A DNA stretch of 6,390 bases from Ruminococcaceae bacterium UBA5397 (GTDB taxonomy: Bacteria; Bacillota; Clostridia; Oscillospirales; Acutalibacteraceae): contig DHOF01000087.1 of NCBI GenBank assembly GCA_002411615.1, positions 464 to 6,853 of the forward strand, given 5' to 3'. The position numbers and the translations under genes are program-made. The notes below the pieces were generated by a model. It was not told the origin of the DNA. It searched no databases and saw nothing but the letters and a program-made list of their open reading frames with translations. Positions within the stretch are counted from its first letter, which is position 1; each line of letters starts with the position of its first letter. This document shows positions 1-6,390 of the stretch, piece by piece.

Positions 1-621
1 GGAAAAACCACCATGATCAAACTTTTGATGCGTTTTTATGACGTCAACGAGGGCGCTATTCTGGTGGATGGCTATGACATCCGTGACTTTAAGCGCAGCG
101 ACCTGCGTTCCCTCTTCGGCATGGTTCTGCAGGACACTTGGCTTTACAACGCTTCTATCGCCGATAATATCCGTTATGGGCGTCACGATGCGACCGACGA
201 AGAGGTCATTACCGCTGCAAAAGCAGCACAGGTCGACCACTTTGTCCGCACCCTGCCGGACGGCTACCAGATGATTCTAAATGAGGAAGCAAGCAACATC
301 TCTCAAGGACAGAAACAGCTTTTGACGATTGCGCGGGCAATCCTCGCAGATCCTCAGATCCTGATTCTTGATGAAGCGACCTCCAGTGTTGATACTCGAA
401 CCGAAATTTTGATTCAAAAAGCCATGGACCATCTGATGGAGGGCAGAACAAGCTTTATCATTGCGCACCGTCTTTCCACCATTCGCAATGCCGATATAAT
501 TCTTGTCATGAAAGACGGCGATATCGTCGAAAAAGGAAAGCATGAAGAGCTGCTCCAAAAAGGCGGCTTCTATGCAAATCTTTATAACAGTCAGTTTGAT
601 TTCTGCGATGTCGATAACTAA
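1..621 (+). CDS. ABC exporter, C-terminal nucleotide-binding domain (5'-truncated by window edge)
   Basis: This is the ATPase domain of a type I (MsbA/multidrug-type) ABC exporter; the N-terminal membrane domain lies left of the window. Reading is open from base 1, and the first codons give GKTT, the end of Walker A, so the ATG at 13 is internal and not a start. Seen in order: Q-loop glutamine (130-132, VLQDTWLYN), signature ISQGQ (298-312), Walker B ILILDE with the catalytic Glu at 373-375, D-loop SSVD (382-393) and H-loop His (466-468, AHRLSTI). The stop is TAA at 619-621. Known family pattern: a normal Walker B Glu combined with an SQGQ signature in place of SGGQ is typical of the TM288/LmrD/BmrD-type half of heterodimeric exporters, whose partner carries a degenerate catalytic site. 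I therefore infer a partner gene immediately upstream. The substrate (drug, lipid or peptide) cannot be told. The gene is separated from the ATPase operon by a terminator, so a functional link is not implied. Confidence 0.95.
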   Translation, partial: GKTTMIKLLMRFYDVNEGAILVDGYDIRDFKRSDLRSLFGMVLQDTWLYNASIADNIRYGRHDATDEEVITAAKAAQVDHFVRTLPDGYQMILNEEASNISQGQKQLLTIARAILADPQILILDEATSSVDTRTEILIQKAMDHLMEGRTSFIIAHRLSTIRNADIILVMKDGDIVEKGKHEELLQKGGFYANLYNSQFDFCDVDN

Positions 622-640
622 TTAAAATTTTCTTTCTAAG

Positions 641-674
641 AAAAAGCAGCCGCAAAAAAAGCGGCTGCTTTTTT
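641..674 (+). terminator. Rho-independent terminator of the ABC exporter gene
   Basis: An 8-bp GC-rich perfect stem, GCAGCCGC (646-653) with GCGGCTGC (661-668), surrounds an A7 loop and is followed by T6 (669-674). The flanking A5 (641-645) can extend the stem to 13 bp by pairing with the T-tract. It begins 20 bases after the ABC exporter stop, the expected place for its terminator. Because of the leading A-tract it could also work on the other strand, but no convergent gene is visible. It insulates the ATPase operon from upstream transcription. Confidence 0.93.
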
Positions 675-742
675 ATCCCATTTTCTTTTTTTTGTTACAA
701 AAAAGGACAACTTATGAAAACTGCTGAAAAAAGTTTAAAACA

Positions 743-764
743 AAAGTAATAATAAAGTAATAAT
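743..764 (+). repeat. Perfect tandem 11-bp direct repeat next to the promoter
   Basis: AAAGTAATAAT occurs twice, head to tail with no spacer (743-753 and 754-764). The 11-bp period is about one helical turn, and the array ends 4 bases before the proposed -35 box. Position and AT-richness would suit an UP element contacting the RNA polymerase alpha subunits, or a two-site regulator on one DNA face. It may also be a chance duplication in AT-rich DNA. The repeat is seen directly; its role is inferred. Confidence 0.6.
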
Positions 765-768
765 AATA

Positions 769-797
769 TTGCATTATACTAAATTTTTGCGTAAAAT
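769..797 (+). promoter_or_regulatory. Candidate sigma-A promoter of the V-type ATPase operon
   Basis: The proposed -35 is TTGCAT (769-774, 3 of 6 to consensus) and the -10 is TAAAAT (792-797, 5 of 6), separated by 17 bases. Transcription would start near 804, leaving a leader of about 34 bases before the first ATG. An alternative -10, TATACT (775-780, 5 of 6), has no convincing -35 at proper spacing. A promoter is expected here because a strong terminator lies upstream and the first operon gene follows, but the weak -35 makes the exact assignment uncertain. Confidence 0.5.
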
Positions 798-822
798 GGA
801 ATTGATGTGATAAAAATGAAGT

Positions 823-830
823 GAGGTGAT
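823..830 (+). promoter_or_regulatory. ntpF: Ribosome binding site that fixes the NtpF start
   Basis: GAGGTGAT is an excellent match to the anti-SD end of 16S rRNA and ends 7 bases before the ATG at 838. An in-frame GTG at 826 would start inside this SD, so it is rejected and ATG 838 is taken as the start. Confidence 0.85.
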
Positions 831-837
831 AAGTTTT

Positions 838-1149
838 ATGGTCAGAGAATCCATCGATACCATCCGACAGACTGAAAAAAGCGCTGATCAGGTAGAAAAG
901 AGCGCTGCCACAGAAAAAGAACAAATTCTTCAGAAAGCAAAAGAAGAAGCAGATCAAATTCGAAAAGATGCCAAAATACAAACACAAAAGGCAGAGCAAA
1001 CGCTTTTACAATCCGTAAAAACCGAATCTGATCAATTTCTCGCCCAAGAAAAAGAAAATGCCTTGCACAAAGCAGCGTTACTGCACAAATCAGCACAATC
1101 CCGAAAGGAAGCAGCAAAGCAAGCAGTTCTTTCTGTGATTTTCGAATAA
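838..1149 (+). CDS. ntpF: V-type ATPase peripheral stalk subunit NtpF (G/H subunit)
   Basis: A 103-residue, highly charged protein (rich in Lys, Glu, Gln and Ala) with no membrane segment, signal peptide or cysteine. It is predicted to be one continuous helix. It is the first gene of the operon, directly before subunit I, exactly where ntpF lies in the E. hirae ntp operon and ahaH in archaeal-type operons, and its length is close to what I expect for that small stalk subunit. Residues about 23-89 show an 11-residue periodicity (A23, A34, A45, then L56, F67), in keeping with the right-handed coiled coil that this subunit forms with subunit E to hold the A3B3 head against subunit I. Sequence alone is low in complexity, so the assignment leans on context. 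ATG 838 is chosen over GTG 826 because of the SD at 823-830. The gap to subunit I is 17 bases, so the two are co-transcribed. Confidence 0.85.
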   Translation: MVRESIDTIRQTEKSADQVEKSAATEKEQILQKAKEEADQIRKDAKIQTQKAEQTLLQSVKTESDQFLAQEKENALHKAALLHKSAQSRKEAAKQAVLSVIFE

Positions 1150-1166
1150 GGAAGGAGGTCCTTTTT
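1149..1166 (+). promoter_or_regulatory. ntpI: Small hairpin containing the subunit I Shine-Dalgarno sequence
   Basis: Bases 1149-1155 (AGGAAGG) can pair with 1160-1166 (CCTTTTT): five Watson-Crick and two G-U pairs around the loop AGGT (1156-1159). The SD of subunit I, AAGGAGGT (1152-1159), sits in the stem and loop, 7 bases before ATG 1167. The stem is weak, so this may be no more than a strong SD beside a CCTTTTT tract. If formed, it would damp initiation on the single-copy stator subunit. Confidence 0.3.
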
Positions 1167-3669
<2,503 letters not shown>

Positions 3670-3670
3670 A

Positions 3671-3705
3671 ACTCCTTTTATCAATCCATTTAATTTGAAA
3701 GGAGT
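3671..3705 (+). promoter_or_regulatory. ntpE: Intercistronic hairpin that would sequester the subunit E Shine-Dalgarno
   Basis: ACTCCTTT (3671-3678) is perfectly complementary to AAAGGAGT (3698-3705). One G-U and one A-U pair extend the stem to 10 bp (3671-3680 with 3696-3705) around a 15-base loop. The 3' arm contains the SD AAAGGAG of subunit E, whose ATG is at 3714. This is the widest gap inside the operon (44 bases); the other junctions are 3 to 17 bases. There is no T-tract after the stem, so it is not a terminator. Likely roles (inferred) are to lower E translation relative to K, which is needed in about ten copies per complex, or to protect an mRNA 3' end after processing. Confidence 0.55.
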
Positions 3706-3713
3706 GTGAATCC

Positions 3714-4316
3714 ATGACCGGATTAGAAAAAATTATTGAACAGATCAAAAATGAATCCGAAGAGACCGCAAAAAGCATCCGTCTCTGTGCAGAGGCAGAA
3801 GCGAAAACGATTACCGGCAAAGCTCAGATAGATGCTGCCGAATTTCGCCGGGCTGCTTCTGAAAAGATTCAAAAACAAGCGCAGGATCTAAAGGCACGTT
3901 CAAAAAGTGCCGCCGTTTTACAAGAGCGCCGAATTCTGCTCAACGAAAAACTGCAGATCATCGAAGAAACAGTGGAAGATTCCAAAAAAGATCTTCTGAA
4001 TCTGCCAACAGAAAAGTATTTCGAGGTCCTTTTAAAAATTGCTGCAAAATATGCACTTCCAGAAAAAGGTGAAATTTTCCTCAATTCCAAGGATCTTAAG
4101 AGAATGCCGCAGGATTTCGCCGAAAAGGCAGATGCACAGGCAAAAAAAGCCGGCGGAACGCTAAAGCTCAGTCCAGAAGCAAAATTGATTTCAGGCGGAC
4201 TGATTCTTTCTTATGGCGGAATCGAGGAAAACTGCTCTTTTGAGGCACTCTTTGACGCACAAAAAGAACAAATGCAGGACAAGGCCGCCACTCTGCTTTT
4301 TCCGGAAGGAGACTGA
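3714..4316 (+). CDS. ntpE: V-type ATPase peripheral stalk subunit E
   Basis: A 200-residue soluble protein of the usual length for bacterial/archaeal subunit E. Residues 1 to about 95 are a long charged helix that pairs with NtpF to form the peripheral stalk. Residues about 96-200 form the globular alpha/beta domain that grips the top of the A/B head. The conserved tail is recognisable: GGLILSYGGIEENCSFEALF (about 161-180), followed by a helix ending in LLFPEGD. The start ATG 3714 follows AAAGGAG by about 9 bases. That SD is the 3' arm of the hairpin at 3671-3705. The TGA stop is 3 bases before the start of subunit C, whose SD (GGAAGGAG) lies in the last codons of this gene, so E and C are probably translationally coupled. 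Confidence 0.93.
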   Translation: MTGLEKIIEQIKNESEETAKSIRLCAEAEAKTITGKAQIDAAEFRRAASEKIQKQAQDLKARSKSAAVLQERRILLNEKLQIIEETVEDSKKDLLNLPTEKYFEVLLKIAAKYALPEKGEIFLNSKDLKRMPQDFAEKADAQAKKAGGTLKLSPEAKLISGGLILSYGGIEENCSFEALFDAQKEQMQDKAATLLFPEGD

Positions 4317-4319
4317 GAC

Positions 4320-5285
4320 ATGGCAAAAAATCTTTATCCTTATGCAGTTGCACGAATTCGGTCGAAAGAGCTTTCTCTGTTAAATTCTTCGATGATGGAC
4401 CAGTTGATTGGTGCAAAAACAGAAGAAGACTGCCTTAATCTTTTGGCAGGAAAAGGCTGGGATACTGAAAGCGGCGTCGATAAAATGTTTGCCTCCGAAC
4501 AAAAAAAAACATGGGACCTTCTTTCAGAACTGGTTTCTGATTTGAGTGTTTTCAATGTTTTTCTTTTAAAAAACGATTACCACAATCTGAAAGCGGCAAT
4601 TAAGCTGCGCTGTACCAATACTTCTATGCCGAGCGTCTATATTTTAAACGGAACCGTTCCCGTAGAAAAGATTCAGGCAGCCGTCGAAAAATCGCAGTGG
4701 GATCTTCTTCCCGAAGAAATGCAGTCTCCCGCACAGGAAGCATTTGAAGCGCTCCTCCATACGAGAGACGGACAGTTATGCGATTTCATCCTGGACAAAG
4801 CTTGTCTTTGTGCGATCGAAAAAGCCGGAAAAGCTTCCGATACCGAAGCCATTCGAGAATATGCAGAGCGAACGGTAGCCGCCGCCGATATTAAAATTGC
4901 GGTGCGGGCTCTTCATACCGGAAAGCCGCTTTCTTTGATTGAGTCTTCACTAGCCCCCTGCGATTCTCTGGATACCGACCGGTTGGCGAAGGCTGCAACT
5001 CAAAGCGAAGAAGCTATTTTTGACGTTCTATCCACCAGCCGCTATGCAGACGCAATCGATTCTCTCAGGGAATCCCCTTCTGCTTTCGAGAGTTGGTGCG
5101 ATAACCTAATTATCCGAAAAATCCGAAAAGAACTTTATAACCCCTTTACGCTTGGCCCTCTTGCAGCCTTTCTGATTGCCAAAGAAACAGAACTTAAATC
5201 GGTACGGATTCTGCTCTCCGGTAAGCGCAACGGAATGCCGGAAGACTTTATCCGCCAACGCATGCGGGAACTTTATGTGGTCTGA
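4320..5285 (+). CDS. ntpC: V-type ATPase subunit C (d subunit, central-shaft socket on the K ring)
   Basis: A 321-residue soluble protein of the V-ATPase C/AC39 (d) family, of normal length. It caps the K ring and receives the lower end of the D/F shaft, transmitting rotation. The N-terminal signature is YPYAVARIRSKELSLL (residues 6-21). The C-terminal family motif is seen in NPFTLGPLAAFLIAKETELK followed by SVRILLSGKRNGMP and the ending RMRELYVV. The fold is all-helical, with no membrane segment. ATG 4320 is preceded by GGAAGGAG inside the end of subunit E. A run of nine A residues (4501-4509, codons CAA AAA AAA ACA, about residues 61-64) is a possible slippage site; both other frames meet a stop within about 15 codons, so a slip would only give a short, useless product. 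A 15-base gap leads to subunit F. Confidence 0.94.
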   Translation: MAKNLYPYAVARIRSKELSLLNSSMMDQLIGAKTEEDCLNLLAGKGWDTESGVDKMFASEQKKTWDLLSELVSDLSVFNVFLLKNDYHNLKAAIKLRCTNTSMPSVYILNGTVPVEKIQAAVEKSQWDLLPEEMQSPAQEAFEALLHTRDGQLCDFILDKACLCAIEKAGKASDTEAIREYAERTVAAADIKIAVRALHTGKPLSLIESSLAPCDSLDTDRLAKAATQSEEAIFDVLSTSRYADAIDSLRESPSAFESWCDNLIIRKIRKELYNPFTLGPLAAFLIAKETELKSVRILLSGKRNGMPEDFIRQRMRELYVV

Positions 5286-5300
5286 GAAAGGGAAGTGTCT

Positions 5301-5624
5301 ATGATGTATAAAATCGCAGTGCTCGGCGACCGGGACAGCATTTATGGATTTGCCGCCCTGGGTCTTGCCACCTTTCCAGTTTCTGACCCCGAAAAAGGTG
5401 CCCATCTTCTGCGGGAGCTTTCGGAGCAGAATTATGCGGTGATCTATATTACCGAATCCTTAGCTTGTCAAATTCAGCCGGAAATCGACTGTCTGCGCAC
5501 GCAGCCGCTCCCCGCGGTTATCTTAATCCCCGGCATCTCCGGAAATACCGGAGAAGGAATCCGGGCCGTTAAGCGCAGTGTAGAGCAAGCCGTCGGTTCG
5601 GATATTATTTTTAATAATGATTAA
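5301..5624 (+). CDS. ntpG: V-type ATPase subunit F (NtpG), central shaft
   Basis: A 107-residue protein of normal length with the Rossmann-like fold of subunit F, which binds subunit D in the rotating central shaft and in some enzymes tunes ATPase activity. Family marks: [19 protein letters not shown] near the N-terminus (residues 4-22), YAVIYITE in the second strand region, [16 protein letters not shown], and the closing [11 protein letters not shown]. Three start codons compete in frame: GTG 5295, ATG 5301 and ATG 5304. The SD AAGGGA (5288-5293) is 7 bases from ATG 5301 and only 1 base from the GTG, so ATG 5301 is chosen. ATG 5304 is almost as good and would drop one residue. In E. hirae nomenclature this subunit is NtpG; elsewhere it is called atpF or ntpF, so symbols need care. 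Confidence 0.94.
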   Translation: MMYKIAVLGDRDSIYGFAALGLATFPVSDPEKGAHLLRELSEQNYAVIYITESLACQIQPEIDCLRTQPLPAVILIPGISGNTGEGIRAVKRSVEQAVGSDIIFNND

Positions 5625-5641
5625 AAGCAGGTGAAAATAGA

Positions 5642-6390
5642 ATGAGCATCGGAACCATAAAAAAAGTAGCCGGACCTCTGGTAATCGCCGAAGGAATGCG
5701 GGACGCCAATATGTTTGACGTGGTGCGTGTCAGTGCCCAACGTCTAATTGGCGAAATTATCGAAATTCACGGCGACCAAGCCTCCATTCAGGTCTATGAG
5801 GAAACCAGCGGACTCGGCCCCGGAGAGCCGGTGGAAAGCACCAACGCCCCGCTTTCAGTAGAACTTGGGCCCGGCCTCTTGGGCAGTATCTATGATGGAA
5901 TCCAGCGGCCGCTTGTTAAAATCATGGAAGAAAGCGGCAATAATCTGCATCGCGGCGTAGAAATTCCCAGCCTCGATCGAGAAAAAGTTTGGCACTTTAC
6001 TCCCTCAAAGAAGGCCGGTGATCCGGTAAAAGAAGGCGACATTCTCGGCACTGTAAAGGAAACTGAGATCATTACCGACCGGATCATGGTGCCAAAAGGC
6101 GCTGACGGCATAATTGACTCCATCAGCGAAGGAGACTATAGAGTCACCGATTTTATTGCGGAAATAAAAGACGAAAATGGGGTCGAACATAAAATAACGC
6201 TCATGCAGAAATGGCCTGTTCGAAAAGGGCGCCCCTATCAGAAAAAGCTCTCTCCGGATATGCCGCTCGTCACCGGCCAGCGTGTTATTGATACGCTGTT
6301 CCCCATTGCCAAAGGCGGCGTTGCAGCTGTACCGGGACCTTTTGGTTCCGGCAAAACCGTTGTGCAGCATCAGCTTGCAAAATGGGCAGA
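5642..6390 (+). CDS. ntpA: V-type ATPase catalytic subunit A, N-terminal part (3'-truncated by window edge)
   Basis: The catalytic ATP-hydrolysing/synthesising subunit, here 249 complete codons of an expected 590 or so. Residues 1 to about 75 are the N-terminal beta barrel ([20 protein letters not shown]). [13 protein letters not shown] lies at 79-91. Residues about 110-185 are the extra bulge domain that separates A subunits from F-type beta subunits. The nucleotide domain then begins with [19 protein letters not shown], and Walker A is GPFGSGKT at 232-239, with K238 and T239 contacting phosphate; these are the same numbers I recall for E. hirae NtpA. The start ATG 5642 follows AGGTGA (5629-5634) by 7 bases. 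The GSGKT P-loop and bulge domain identify a V/A-type and not an F-type subunit. The rest of A, and presumably B and D, lie to the right. One small departure: WPVRKGRPY has Gly where a Pro is common. Confidence 0.97.
   Translation, partial: MSIGTIKKVAGPLVIAEGMRDANMFDVVRVSAQRLIGEIIEIHGDQASIQVYEETSGLGPGEPVESTNAPLSVELGPGLLGSIYDGIQRPLVKIMEESGNNLHRGVEIPSLDREKVWHFTPSKKAGDPVKEGDILGTVKETEIITDRIMVPKGADGIIDSISEGDYRVTDFIAEIKDENGVEHKITLMQKWPVRKGRPYQKKLSPDMPLVTGQRVIDTLFPIAKGGVAAVPGPFGSGKTVVQHQLAKWA

Noticed and set aside
13..621. ABC protein starting at ATG 13
   Set aside because: The frame is open to base 1 and encodes the end of Walker A (GKTT) just before this ATG, which is a normal internal Met. The gene is truncated by the window.
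826..837. GTG start at 826 for the first operon gene
   Set aside because: It lies inside the SD GAGGTGAT. ATG 838 has ideal spacing.
622..837. A riboswitch or small RNA in the gap before the operon
   Set aside because: Apart from the terminator, the tandem repeat and AT-rich palindrome, I see no paired architecture or conserved aptamer core. The expected leader is only about 34 bases.
5295..5300. GTG 5295 as the start of subunit F
   Set aside because: Only 1 base from the SD. ATG 5301 is correctly spaced and the protein then matches the family length.

Overview
The window is a coherent, plus-strand bacterial locus. It holds the 3' end of an ABC exporter gene, an intrinsic terminator, a short regulatory gap, and then the first seven genes of a V-type (A/V-type) ATPase operon. 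The last of these, the catalytic A subunit, runs off the right edge. Moderate-to-low GC, strong AGGAGGTGAT-like Shine-Dalgarno (SD) sequences, very tight gene spacing and the protein family types all point to a Firmicute, most plausibly a Clostridia/Ruminococcaceae-like anaerobe. The sequence alone does not name the species.

Layout: 1-621 is the nucleotide-binding domain of a type I ABC exporter, cut at the left edge inside its Walker A motif. 641-674 is a strong Rho-independent terminator. 675-837 is an AT-rich gap with a perfect tandem 11-bp repeat (743-764), a candidate sigma-A promoter (769-797) and an SD (823-830). 838-1149 is the small peripheral-stalk subunit (NtpF, also called G or H), 1167-3182 is membrane subunit I (a), 3187-3669 is the rotor-ring subunit K (c), 3714-4316 is stalk subunit E, 4320-5285 is subunit C (d), 5301-5624 is subunit F (NtpG), and 5642-6390 is the N-terminal 249 residues of catalytic subunit A. 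There is no gene-free stretch over 300 bases. The largest gap, 622-837, is described in its own entries.

The gene order F-I-K-E-C-G-A matches the start of the Enterococcus hirae ntp (Na+-ATPase) operon, so B and D are expected just downstream. Together the products build a rotary ATPase: A (with B) hydrolyses or makes ATP, D/F and C form the central shaft and its socket, K forms the rotor ring, I is the stator with the ion half-channels, and E plus NtpF are the peripheral stalks. Subunit K keeps every side chain I recall as a Na+ ligand in the E. hirae K ring (L55, T58, Q59, Y62, Q109, E138 here), so a Na+-coupled enzyme is the best prediction.

I do not see a new kind of system. The window is an ordinary, intact housekeeping operon. 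The points worth a second look are small: the Na+-binding signature, an extra membrane carboxylate in K, hairpins that would bury the SDs of subunit E and possibly subunit I, the tandem repeat at the promoter, and an asymmetric signature motif in the ABC exporter.
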